A stretch of DNA of 15,023 bases from Ardenticatenales bacterium (GTDB taxonomy: Bacteria > Chloroflexota > Anaerolineae > Promineifilales > Promineifilaceae): contig JACKBM010000078.1 in assembly GCA_020634575.1 (NCBI GenBank), forward strand, positions 1 through 15,023. Reading direction: 5' to 3'. Positions within the stretch are counted from its first letter, which is position 1, and each line of letters opens with the position of its first letter. The notes under the pieces were generated by a model that made no database searches, was not told the origin of the DNA, and saw only the letters and a program-made list of their open reading frames with translations. Below are positions 1 through 6,873 of this stretch, in pieces. Position numbers and translations under genes: made by a program.

Positions 1-2115
1 TATCGACGTCCCGTTAGGGATCTGCTTGGGGGCGCCGCCGCCAACGGAATCATCGATCCAGGCGCCGGACAGGTCAATGGCCACGCCGGTCGGATTGTAC
101 AGCTCTACCCATTCCGGGTTGCCGCTGCTGGGCCGGGCCAGGAACTCGTTGATGACGATGTCGGCCACGGTGCCGCTACCGGCCGGATCCGTGGCCACAT
201 AGCTCGTGCCATTGATGGTGAAGTTCAACCCATCTGTGGATTTCAGGACAATGTCGCCGTGGACCAGCACGGCGCTACCGTAGTTGCGGGTTGTGTCGCA
301 CAGATTGGTAACCCAGACGTCGCCGGTCGCCAGCAGCCGGTCCAGCACCGCCTGGCCCGGGTGGCCGAAGCTGTTGTCACCGCAGGAGATGGCCGAGGCG
401 GCCGGGTCCAGGGTGTCGACGTAGTATTGGTTCGTTGAATGTCCCGAGCCGTGGTGATTGGCGCGCAGGACATCGACCGGGCCGAAGCGGTCCGCCAAAT
501 CTGTCTCGACGTCGTTGTAGGTGTAGCCGAACGAACTGGTGGCGTACTCGCCGTCAGAGTCGCCGGAGGTGGCGTAATCGATCTGGCCGAAGCGGATCTT
601 GAGGCCGATTGAATAGTCGTTTTCGCTGGGGGGCACCGATATGCCGGTGTGATCGCCCTGCAGCGGGGTCACGCCATCGACCATCATGATGCCCTGGGCA
701 TCCGCCTGGACGATCTCGACGACCGCGCCGGCATCGGGCGGGTCGATCTGGGTGGTGGAGCCGACCTGGGCGATCTCGCGGATGTTGTAAACGGCATTGG
801 CCGGATTGGTGACGTAGCAGAGCCAATTGCGGCTGGTGCCGGAGACGGTGCCGGCATTGTGCCAGACAATCTCAAAATCGGCGTCGCACAGCCCATCATT
901 GGCGCCGCCGCCGGAGCCATCCACCCAGACGCCGGCATCCCGGTCAACCAGCTTGCCGAAGCTGACGCCATAAGTCTCAATCAGCCCCCAGAAGCCGCCA
1001 AAGCCGGCGTAGCCGATATGGTCGAGGTGCAGGTGGCTGGCCACGCCGACGTCGATGCTCATGTCGCCATTTTTGATCGACTGGATCTTGCTGGCGATGA
1101 GCGCGGCGCCCTTGTCTGAGTTGTAGGCGTGTTCGACGACGTCGATCAGGATGGTATAGCCGGAGGGGAAGATAATCAGCTGGCTGTCACCCTGTTCCAC
1201 GTCGAAGATGCGGATCTGGAATTCGCCGGGGGTCCAGGGTTCGGCACCCATGTTATTGTTGCTGCCGTTCTTGGTGGGGGCGTCGATTTCGGCGGGGCTC
1301 CAGGCCAGCCCGTCGCGGTAGCGATACCAGGAATATTCGGCGGTGCTGTAGGTGTAGCTGGTGCTGTCCAGAACGGCCTGGGCCGGGTCGAGGAAGCGGA
1401 CGTCGTCACCACCGTTGTTGAGCAGGCCGGTGAAATCCATAACGTAGAAGCCACCGGCCGGAATAATCGTATTGGCCGGGATCAGCCTGGGCGCACCGCC
1501 GCCGTCGATGTCGTCGATGTAATGATTGGAGATGTCGAGATCGTTGGCAGTGGTGTTGTAAAGCTCGACCCATTCGGTGGTGGCGCTGTCGGCGGTGAAC
1601 TCATTGATGAGGACATCGCCGGGGCCGGGAGCGTTGACGCCGCTGCCGGGATTGGCAGTTCCCTTGGTGGGTGAGTCGCTTTCAGTGCCGCTCCAGGTGC
1701 CGCCATCGGGGGTGCGATACCAGGAGTATTCGGCGGTGGCGGAGTTGTAGCTGGTGCTGTCCAGAGCGTTTTGCGCTGGGTCGAGGAAACGGACATCGTC
1801 GCCACCATTGTTGAGGAAGTTGCTGAACTCCATGACGTAGTAGCCACCGGCCGGAATGATCGTCCCATTGGGGATCAGCTTCGGCGCGCCGCCAGCATTC
1901 TGCAAATCGTCAATGTAATGGCCGGAGAGATCCAGGTCAGAGGCTGTGGTGTTGTACAGCTCGACCCATTCGGTCACGCTGCTGTTGGCGACATATTCGT
2001 TGATGAGGACGTCGCCACCGGCCGGTGGATTGGCCGCCGACACCCTGGCGATTGGCAGAAAAATAACCGAAAGCAGGACAACGGGAAGGTAACGGGATAG
2101 AGACAATCTGTTCAT
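1..2115 (-). CDS. Secreted lamin-tail / ComEC-like metallo-beta-lactamase protein (C-terminus beyond window)
   Basis: An open frame of 705 codons with no stop begins at ATG 2115-2113 and runs off the left edge. AAGGAG lies about 6 nt upstream of the start. Residues 1-27 form a signal peptide (hydrophobic core, then RVSA before ANPP). Lamin-tail domains (LTD) occupy about residues 34-130 and 165-262 (both with DVLINE, EWVELYN, IIPAGG, NNGGDDVRF), and a third starts near 651 (DIVINEF, EWVELYNP). Between them, about 299-625, is a metallo-beta-lactamase domain of ComEC type: FDVEQGDS (304-311), metal-binding HLHLDH (361-366), TSGDSD (516-521) and NHHGSGHST (553-561). ComEC-type domains cut nucleic acids or act on phosphoesters, and LTDs often sit on secreted nucleases, so an exported DNase or phosphodiesterase is the likely role; this is inferred. 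The metal ligands look intact. LTDs may anchor the enzyme to the surface or substrate. The gene appears monocistronic, with its own promoter. Confidence 0.9.
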   Translation of the reverse strand, partial: MNRLSLSRYLPVVLLSVIFLPIARVSAANPPAGGDVLINEYVANSSVTEWVELYNTTASDLDLSGHYIDDLQNAGGAPKLIPNGTIIPAGGYYVMEFSNFLNNGGDDVRFLDPAQNALDSTSYNSATAEYSWYRTPDGGTWSGTESDSPTKGTANPGSGVNAPGPGDVLINEFTADSATTEWVELYNTTANDLDISNHYIDDIDGGGAPRLIPANTIIPAGGFYVMDFTGLLNNGGDDVRFLDPAQAVLDSTSYTYSTAEYSWYRYRDGLAWSPAEIDAPTKNGSNNNMGAEPWTPGEFQIRIFDVEQGDSQLIIFPSGYTILIDVVEHAYNSDKGAALIASKIQSIKNGDMSIDVGVASHLHLDHIGYAGFGGFWGLIETYGVSFGKLVDRDAGVWVDGSGGGANDGLCDADFEIVWHNAGTVSGTSRNWLCYVTNPANAVYNIREIAQVGSTTQIDPPDAGAVVEIVQADAQGIMMVDGVTPLQGDHTGISVPPSENDYSIGLKIRFGQIDYATSGDSDGEYATSSFGYTYNDVETDLADRFGPVDVLRANHHGSGHSTNQYYVDTLDPAASAISCGDNSFGHPGQAVLDRLLATGDVWVTNLCDTTRNYGSAVLVHGDIVLKSTDGLNFTINGTSYVATDPAGSGTVADIVINEFLARPSSGNPEWVELYNPTGVAIDLSGAWIDDSVGGGAPKQIPNGTSI
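1330..2016 (-). repeat. In-phase tandem duplication of a 131-codon lamin-tail unit
   Basis: The first two lamin-tail domains are alike at DNA level with a constant 393-bp offset. For example 1321-1345 matches 1714-1738 with one mismatch, and the stretch from 1354 matches that from 1747 (GTAGCTGGTGCTGTCCAG in both). 393 bp is exactly 131 codons, so the unit includes the linker as well as the domain. The third, partial copy at 1-165 is more diverged. Confidence 0.85.
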
Positions 2116-2163
2116 CAGGACTCCTTACCAGGTGAGCTGTATGGGGTTATTTTGCAGCGGTGG

Positions 2164-2188
2164 CCCTGATCCGTTGTCAGGATCGGGG
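2164..2188 (-). other. Hairpin in the 5' leader of the secreted lamin-tail gene
   Basis: CCCTGATCC (2164-2172) pairs with GGATCGGGG (2180-2188): nine base pairs including one T-G pair, with a 7-nt loop. It lies about 50 nt upstream of the start codon, inside the long leader predicted from the promoter at 2294-2321. It could be an mRNA-stability or regulatory element; no known riboswitch class was recognised. Confidence 0.3.
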
Positions 2189-2293
2189 CAGCAACATTGT
2201 TTGTCAAAAACAACATAGGTATCGCTGCAATTTAGAGGCCTGAGTGAGGTGAGGTTGAAGCTGCCGGATGCGATACTACATTATCCTGCCCAA

Positions 2294-2321
2294 ATTATAG
2301 ACATAATCCGAGTAACGCCAA
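2294..2321 (-). promoter_or_regulatory. Putative promoter of the secreted lamin-tail gene
   Basis: On the minus strand TTGGCG (2321-2316) stands 16 nt before a perfect TATAAT (2299-2294). The implied leader is about 170 nt. The element lies between the aminotransferase terminator and this gene, where a promoter is needed. Confidence 0.45.
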
Positions 2322-2353
2322 AAAACGGACAGGATTTGTATAGGTGGCGACGG

Positions 2354-2394
2354 GAAAAATAGATACCGGGGCCGTTTAGCCCGGCCCCGATATC
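2354..2394 (-). terminator. Intrinsic terminator after the aminotransferase gene
   Basis: Read on the minus strand, the arms at 2394-2382 and 2374-2362 form a 13-bp GC-rich stem with one mismatch and a 7-nt loop. A T-rich run (complement of 2355-2360) follows a few bases later. It starts about 8 nt after the stop codon region of the aminotransferase and so ends that transcript. Confidence 0.85.
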
Positions 2395-2402
2395 CTGAAA
2401 AT

Positions 2403-3707
2403 CTAGTTTAGAGCAGCGCGGACTGACTCTTCCAGGGCCTGAGCGGTCTCCGCAATGTCCTGGTCGCTTAGCGCCTCACAAATAAACCATGGTTCGCGCG
2501 AATCCGGTTCGGGCATGACGCCACGGGCGATCAGGCCGGCGGCCACGGCGTCATAGAAGCTATGGTCACTGCCCTTCCAATCGCGAAACTCATAGGGCGG
2601 CTCTTCGGCAAACCAGATGTTGAAGAGGCTGGGATGCCCCTCGATGACATAGGGGATATCAAAGAGGCTCAGCACCTCGCGAATGGCGGTCTGCAATTTG
2701 CGCCCGTTGTTAGCCACGTTGGCCAGGGCGTCGGTCTGTTGCATGATATCGAGGGTGGCGTTGGCCGCTGCCATGCTGAGCCGATTACCGACGTAAGTGC
2801 CGCCGTGCGAGACACCTTCGCCGATCTGGCTCATCAAATCCCGCTTGCCGCCGAAGGCGGCCACCGGATAGCCATTGCCCAATGATTTGGCGTAGGTTAC
2901 CAGGTCAGCGGTCACCCCAAAATATTCCTGGGCGCCGCCGCGAGCCAACCGAAAACCGGTTTTGACCTCATCCATGATCATCACGATCTCGTTTTCATCA
3001 CACAGATCGCGGATGGTTTGCAGAAAGCCATCCTTGGGCATGATGCCGCCACAGTTGCCCAAAATTGGCTCGACCAGGATGGCAGCGACCTCGTGCCAGC
3101 TCTGTTCCACCACATCGCTGAGCACCTCGGCGTCATTAAAGGGGAGCATGATGATCAGATCGCGGAATTTCTCCGGAATGCCGGAAGAGAAGGGGAAGAT
3201 GACCGGGCTGTAGCGATTGCTGGTCCAGCCATCGATGCCCACGGTGCTGGTGAACATCACCCCATCGTAGAGGCCATGATATTGCCCCTCGAACATGATG
3301 ATTTTTTCGCGGCGCGTATAGGCGCGCGCCAGGCGCAGGGCGTGCATCACCGCTTCCGTGCCGGAGTTGGCGAAGCGGACCATGTCAACACCAGGACACA
3401 TCGCCGAAATTTTGCCCGCCACGGCCAGCTCCTCGGGGATGCTCATGGCAAAGGTGGTGCCCAATTGGATGGCTTCGACCACGGCGGCGTTGACCCGCGG
3501 GTCAGCGTGCCCCAAAATAACCGGCCCGTAACCCATCCGGTAATCAATATAACGATTGTCATCCACGTCCCAGATGTGAGCGCCCTGGCCCCGGGCGATG
3601 TAGCGTGTCTCCCCCTCTCCCCAAAAACGAAAATTAGAGCTGACCCCCATGGGCAAATATTCGGTCGCTTGCTGATACAGCGCGTTTGAGTTGTTTAGGC
3701 GTAACAT
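2403..3707 (-). CDS. Class III PLP-dependent aminotransferase, glutamate-1-semialdehyde aminomutase-like
   Basis: A 434-residue fold-type I PLP enzyme of the class III aminotransferase family, most like glutamate-1-semialdehyde 2,1-aminomutase in length and layout. Visible landmarks are the phosphate-binding NSGTEA (114-119), EGQYHG (140-145), cofactor-ring-contacting MDEVKTGFR (245-253; Asp246) and the Schiff-base lysine Lys274 in TYAKSLGNGYP. The frame stays open up to 3887, but ATG 3707 is chosen: AGGAG lies 11 nt upstream, a good promoter sits at 3752-3781 inside the would-be extension, and the first 60 residues of the longer form resemble no family member. Substrate cannot be read from sequence; the divergent Lrp-type gene suggests an amino-acid-related substrate under its control. 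A strong terminator follows. A tetrapyrrole (hemL) role is possible but unsupported, since no other heme gene is near. Confidence 0.9.
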   Translation of the reverse strand: MLRLNNSNALYQQATEYLPMGVSSNFRFWGEGETRYIARGQGAHIWDVDDNRYIDYRMGYGPVILGHADPRVNAAVVEAIQLGTTFAMSIPEELAVAGKISAMCPGVDMVRFANSGTEAVMHALRLARAYTRREKIIMFEGQYHGLYDGVMFTSTVGIDGWTSNRYSPVIFPFSSGIPEKFRDLIIMLPFNDAEVLSDVVEQSWHEVAAILVEPILGNCGGIMPKDGFLQTIRDLCDENEIVMIMDEVKTGFRLARGGAQEYFGVTADLVTYAKSLGNGYPVAAFGGKRDLMSQIGEGVSHGGTYVGNRLSMAAANATLDIMQQTDALANVANNGRKLQTAIREVLSLFDIPYVIEGHPSLFNIWFAEEPPYEFRDWKGSDHSFYDAVAAGLIARGVMPEPDSREPWFICEALSDQDIAETAQALEESVRAALN

Positions 3708-3718
3708 ACATTTTCTGA

Positions 3719-3723
3719 CTCCT
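3719..3723 (-). promoter_or_regulatory. Ribosome binding site that sets the aminotransferase start
   Basis: AGGAG on the minus strand, 11 nt before ATG 3707. It supports the 434-residue form over the longer frame. Confidence 0.6.
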
Positions 3724-3751
3724 ACTAAGGTTGATAAACAGTTCAACCAGC

Positions 3752-3781
3752 AGTCTAGCACCCCCTTTGATGGATTGTCAA
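3752..3781 (-). promoter_or_regulatory. Promoter of the aminotransferase gene
   Basis: On the minus strand a perfect TTGACA (3781-3776) is followed after 18 nt by TAGACT (3757-3752; four of six consensus bases). Transcription would begin near 3745, giving a leader of about 38 nt. Confidence 0.65.
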
Positions 3782-3822
3782 TGCCATTTTGGTCAAAAAG
3801 CCTTACGATGTAAGCCTGAATA

Positions 3823-3849
3823 TTTCTGGTTGTGTTGAATTGCCAGAAA
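3823..3849. promoter_or_regulatory. Inverted repeat, candidate Lrp-type operator
   Basis: TTTCTGG (3823-3829) and CCAGAAA (3843-3849) are perfect inverted copies around a 13-bp AT-rich spacer. The repeat overlaps the -35 region of the regulator's promoter and ends 6 bp before its -10. This fits autorepression by the Lrp/AsnC protein; binding is inferred from position and symmetry. Confidence 0.45.
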
Positions 3850-3851
3850 AG

Positions 3852-3860
3852 TGATATAAT
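3852..3860 (+). promoter_or_regulatory. Extended -10 promoter of the Lrp/AsnC gene
   Basis: TGATATAAT is a perfect -10 hexamer (3855-3860) preceded by the TGn extension. The best -35 is a poor TTGTGT at 3830-3835, which is usual for extended -10 promoters. The leader would be about 23 nt. Confidence 0.6.
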
Positions 3861-3879
3861 TTTTGTTAAATGAACAATT

Positions 3880-3884
3880 GGGAG
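3880..3884 (+). promoter_or_regulatory. Ribosome binding site that sets the Lrp/AsnC start
   Basis: GGGAG stands 5 nt before ATG 3890 but only 2 nt before the adjacent ATG 3887, so 3890 is preferred. Confidence 0.55.
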
Positions 3885-3889
3885 CAATG

Positions 3890-4348
3890 ATGGCTAAACC
3901 AACTATCGATTCGATCGACATGGATATCATCCGCAAACTACAGGAAGACGGCCGCCGCAGTTACGCCGATATTGCCGCGCAGCTGGGCTTGTCGCCCTCC
4001 AGCATCCAGCAGCGCGCGCAGCGGTTGCTGCAGCATGGGTTGCTCAAAGTGCGGGCTGTTGTTGACCCGCTGCTGATGGGGTACCCGGTGGCGGCGACGG
4101 TAGCTCTGGAGGTGGATGGCGCCGTCCTGCGCGAGGTGGCGGCGAAACTGGCCCAGATTGAGGAGGTGGGCTACGTCGTCCTCTGCGCCGGCTCCTACGA
4201 TATCCAGATTGAAGTTGTCTGCCGCGACAACACCCACATGGTCGACCTGATTACCACCATCTCCAAGATCGAGGGGGTGCGTTCGTCGGAGACGTTTATG
4301 TACCTGGAGATTGTGAAGAACAACTACCAGTGGGGCGTGCCGGGGTGA
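3890..4348 (+). CDS. Lrp/AsnC family transcriptional regulator
   Basis: A 152-residue protein of the usual family length. Residues about 5-55 form the winged-helix DNA-binding domain typical of Lrp/AsnC (DMDIIRKLQEDGRRSYADIA, then a recognition helix around LSPSSIQQRAQRLL). Residues about 65-140 form the ligand-binding and oligomerising RAM domain, with the usual AGSYDIQIEVVC strand. ATG 3890 is chosen for its ribosome binding site; a TTG at 3863 would add nine residues but lies almost on the predicted transcript start. It is divergent from the aminotransferase gene, so control of that gene and of itself in response to an amino acid is likely (inferred). Its stop lies 5 nt before the next start codon, so the lipoprotein fragment downstream may have been co-transcribed. 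Confidence 0.9.
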   Translation: MAKPTIDSIDMDIIRKLQEDGRRSYADIAAQLGLSPSSIQQRAQRLLQHGLLKVRAVVDPLLMGYPVAATVALEVDGAVLREVAAKLAQIEEVGYVVLCAGSYDIQIEVVCRDNTHMVDLITTISKIEGVRSSETFMYLEIVKNNYQWGVPG

Positions 4349-4353
4349 GCTTC

Positions 4354-5135
4354 ATGAAGCGAACGCTGAAAAAGGCGGTCCGTTTCATTGTGGCTTTGCT
4401 AATTCTGGGTAGCCTCTTGTTGGCCTGTTCCGCAGATGAAAACTCTGAGTCACAGGGAAATTATCCAGCATCAGATAATGTTGATCCGAGTGTGATAGCA
4501 AGTAGTGGCCCTGGATTCGTTTCAGAGCAACAAACGCAAAGCACCCCTGCGACCGTCAACCCAGTGCCGAAAATTGAGGGGACATTGGTGGATTTAGGGA
4601 TTGATGTGGATCGAGAAACCACGTCCGTCTTTGCCAATCCTGTTTGGTCACATGATGGCGATGCAATTGTTTTTACAAGGCCGGGCCCTCATGGCGGAAC
4701 TCACATCCTGGTTGATACAGAAACATGGTCTCAAGAAACGGAAATCTTTTCCATAGATCAATATGAGCTTTGTGGATAGCGACCACGTTATTTACATGGG
4801 TAGCGACAATAGTATTGTGTCTGTCGATTGGCAGAGCCTTTAGTACGAAGTACTGGTTGAGAAAGGAAACGTGCGTGTGCAAAGCCCTCAATGGGTTCAC
4901 AATGCGACTATTTCTCGCAATGGCGAATGGGTTATTTGGGTAGAACAGGTGCCTGAAACCCTGGTCAGTAGAATAAGCGGGCTTCACACAATGAGCGGCC
5001 AGCTCGTAACATTTGTTAGTGATGAAAATGGGTGTTGCCAGCCCTGGTCTTTGCCGTCATGGTCACCAGATTCAGGCAGTATAGTTTTTTTGGGCAGATG
5101 GTGGCCTCAAGCGTTTTGACATCTTGCAACAGTAA
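4354..5135 (+). pseudogene. Frameshifted TolB-like beta-propeller lipoprotein
   Basis: The gene starts at ATG 4354, just after a GGTGA that overlaps the Lrp stop. It opens with a lipoprotein signal ending in LLAC (about residues 20-23) and a Ser/Thr-rich linker. Propeller-like repeats follow: NPVWSHDGDAIVFTR in the first frame, then ISRNGEWVIWVEQ and PSWSPDSGSIVF in the next. The first frame stops at 4777-4779. The homologous reading continues one frame over (VDSDHVIYMGSDNSIVSVDW), as if one T were extra in the TTT at 4769-4771. That frame meets a TAG at 4841-4843. A run of seven T at 5085-5091 shifts it again; dropping one T restores FWADGGLKRFDIL up to TAA 5133-5135. Three lesions in under 800 bp point to a dead gene, though indel-type read errors cannot be excluded. 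The WD40/TolB assignment rests on the repeated SxDGxxIvF pattern. Confidence 0.7.
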
Positions 5136-5189
5136 CACCAATTTTCTTCATGTTGTGTCATGGCGTTTTGGGATGTTTTTAGGCCGAGG

Positions 5190-5662
5190 ATGGTGGATGT
5201 GAGACAAACGCAAGCACCAAGCTGGTTCTTTCTATGGTTGGCACTGGGCCTGATAATGGTTACATCGTGTGCAGCTGGTCAGGGGCGTCTCGGCGATGGG
5301 TCGATCAGTACTGTGGAGAGTGGGCCAGCAGCTGAGCAGCCAGAAACTGATTTCATCATTTTTACATTTCTAGCCCCTGGAGATCGTATTAGCCTTCTAG
5401 AAATGATGGATGCCACATATTACATGATGCCAGATCCAAGTCTTTGCTTTGGGATCGAAATGAAGGAGGTTTTGGAAGTCGGTGACGATTTTGAAACGAT
5501 TGAGGAATGGTTGCCGCGAATCGAAGTGCAGATAAATGGTGTAAAAACCGAACCTGTTATGCAGCCGAATGGAAAACGGGAACGCAGGAGGTTAGGGTCC
5601 AGGTGCAGCAAACTTCTGGAAATCTGCTATTTTCCAGATTTGCGTTTACCGTGGTTGAATAG
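5190..5662 (+). pseudogene. Frameshifted small lipoprotein of unknown function
   Basis: ATG 5190 gives a lipoprotein signal (MVDVRQTQ..., hydrophobic core, VTSC lipobox). The exported part carries EMMDATYYMMPDPSLCFGIE and an acidic stretch around VGDDFETIEEW; the family is not recognised. Near 5571-5577 the frame appears to lose one A from an A run. In the original frame the tail becomes basic and unnatural (KRERRRLG onward) and runs to 5753. With one A added it reads TGTQEVRVQVQQTSGN and LLFSRFAFTVVE and stops at TAG 5660-5662, which looks like a true beta-sandwich end. The break is of the same kind as in the preceding gene. The frame is open from 5160, but 5190 gives the normal signal peptide. 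Confidence 0.6.
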
Positions 5663-5767
5663 TTCCATTCTTATGGTTTGCCAGGCTCTCAACATGACCG
5701 CATGTCGTGGCGACCGGATTGCCCGGTTGCCTCGCACCCAACGATGGAGATAACCGGACTGATTTTC
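5663..5767 (+). other. Short spacer between lipoprotein genes
   Basis: Nothing definite is seen. The frame of the next gene is open back to 5663, but it carries no domain or signal peptide before ATG 5768, so it is read as leader or remnant sequence. Confidence 0.3.
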
Positions 5768-6121
5768 ATGAATGCGCGCTTCAACACTTCGAGCCTAAAT
5801 GCCAGGAGCAAGCTGCTGAGCACAATGTTGCTGCTGACATTACTCCATATGCTGTTTGTGAGCTGCTCAGGAACAACAGCGCATGATCTGGATAAACAGG
5901 CGGCGTTTGAAGCCAGATTTTCACCTGGAATGACGGAAGAAGAGGTGGTCGACATCCTCAAAACGCTTGGTGACTATCGACTTACCGACACACGACAACT
6001 TGAAAATGGCGATGTCATCTTGACCTTTCGTACGCAATCTGGAGAGTGGGGTTCGCCTGTCTATTACTTCCGCTTTTCACCGAATCACGAATTGATTGTT
6101 CTATTTCCGCCCACAGTCTGA
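5768..6121 (+). CDS. Small lipoprotein with a BamE/SmpA-like fold pattern
   Basis: A 117-residue protein. It starts with a charged N-terminus and a hydrophobic segment ending in the lipobox FVSC (about residues 32-35), then a domain with RFSPGMTEEEVVDILKTLG, a beta strand with DVILTFRT, and YYFRFSPNHELIVLF at the end. The 'xGMTxxEVxxxL' helix followed by strands resembles the small BamE/SmpA-like lipoprotein fold; this is only a pattern match. The frame is open from 5678, but ATG 5768 gives the normal signal peptide. The Shine-Dalgarno match is weak (GGAG about 16 nt upstream). It is intact, unlike its two upstream neighbours, and may have been transcribed with them. The role is unknown; the lipid anchor implies it acts outside the cytoplasmic membrane. 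Confidence 0.65.
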   Translation: MNARFNTSSLNARSKLLSTMLLLTLLHMLFVSCSGTTAHDLDKQAAFEARFSPGMTEEEVVDILKTLGDYRLTDTRQLENGDVILTFRTQSGEWGSPVYYFRFSPNHELIVLFPPTV

Positions 6122-6266
6122 GTCAAACTGGGCTAGTTGAAACAGGTTGCTTCCTGTACCCGGCTTTAGCTGGATAGCCAATAGCGGACCTAGGGGAATC
6201 TCGATGTCGTAACTTCTCTTGATTCAATAAGATATCGTAATTGTCCTCGATGACTTCAAAGCAACA

Positions 6267-6294
6267 TTGTGTTTCAACGCATGTTTGTTAAAAT
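6267..6294 (+). promoter_or_regulatory. Putative promoter giving a leaderless transcript
   Basis: TTGTGT (6267-6272), 16 nt, then TAAAAT (6289-6294). The -10 ends 6 nt before ATG 6301, so transcription would begin at or near the start codon. No Shine-Dalgarno sequence precedes that ATG, which agrees. The rest of the gap from 6122 holds no terminator or gene that I can see. Confidence 0.4.
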
Positions 6295-6300
6295 ATCTTC

Positions 6301-6873
6301 ATGGGTGCATCCAAAAACCATCCTGCCAAACGCTGGGCGGCGGCGGCCCGGCAACTGACATTGCCGTCTGCGGCCCGGCTGCGTCTGGCTGCTATGGCGG
6401 GGCATATGCGGCTGGATAAAATCTCCAGCCGGCGGGCGGCGCTCATCGACCTGCTGGCGGATGGCCGCCCGCATCCACGCGAAGAGATCTGGACGATGAT
6501 AGCGGCCCAGCTGGACGACGATTGCTGGGGCAAGGTGCCGCAGGAGGCGCTGGCACGCGACCTGGCTGCCTTACGAGAGGGGGGTATCCGGATCGGCTAT
6601 GCCCGTCGGCCGGAAATCGCTGGCTACTATCTGCAATACCCGCCGCTGGCAGCACCACCATCTCCTCAATACGAATCGATAAATCAGGAACTAGTCGCAG
6701 CTGTTGGCGCGCTTTCGGTGGCCGAGAAAAACGAACGTGCTTTTGCTGCAGCTGATTTTGCCTTGCGACAGAAACGGCTACTTCTCGCCGAACAGCAGCC
6801 TGAATTCACTGCCGCAGAGGTAGAAAATGAGGCCCGCCGCCTTGTTTTTGGAGCAAGTGAGGTCGGCTCGTGA
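6301..6873 (+). CDS. Winged-helix-like protein, putative antitoxin or regulator partner of the nucleotidyltransferase
   Basis: A 190-residue, mostly helical and basic protein of no family I can name. Residues about 41-111 look like a winged helix: ALIDLLADGRPHPREEIW, a second helix ALARDLAALREGGI, then a wing-like RIGYARRPEIAGYYLQYP, much as in HTH-11 or WYL-type N-terminal domains. A Pro-rich hinge (about 112-122) leads to a helical C-terminal part with AFAAADFALRQKRLLLAEQQ and FTAAEVENEARRL, which could bind the partner. The first 36 residues are basic and could be partly untranslated: ATG 6394 (MAGHMRLDK) or ATG 6406 are alternative starts. The stop overlaps the GTG start of the nucleotidyltransferase by 4 bp, so the two are translationally coupled. 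The order and coupling resemble antitoxin-toxin operons, but this protein is not clearly AbiEi. Confidence 0.65.
   Translation: MGASKNHPAKRWAAAARQLTLPSAARLRLAAMAGHMRLDKISSRRAALIDLLADGRPHPREEIWTMIAAQLDDDCWGKVPQEALARDLAALREGGIRIGYARRPEIAGYYLQYPPLAAPPSPQYESINQELVAAVGALSVAEKNERAFAAADFALRQKRLLLAEQQPEFTAAEVENEARRLVFGASEVGS

Noticed and set aside
649..1674. Long plus-strand open frames opposite the secreted lamin-tail gene
   Set aside because: They are codon-aligned antisense shadows in GC-rich DNA with low-complexity, Ala/Gly/Val/Asp-rich products; the minus frame has clear domains and a signal peptide.
2202..2207. Minus-strand TTGACA in the lamin-tail gene leader
   Set aside because: No -10-like hexamer at 15-19 nt from it; the TATAAT further upstream is better.
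3018..3689. 223-codon plus-strand open frame opposite the aminotransferase
   Set aside because: Antisense shadow; no recognisable domain and no ribosome binding site.
3708..3887. 60-residue N-terminal extension of the aminotransferase
   Set aside because: It contains the predicted promoter and leader of the gene, has no family resemblance, and overlaps the start of the divergent regulator; AGGAG supports ATG 3707.
5663..5767. N-terminal extension of the intact small lipoprotein back to 5678
   Set aside because: It would bury the signal peptide behind 30 residues with no signal or domain character.
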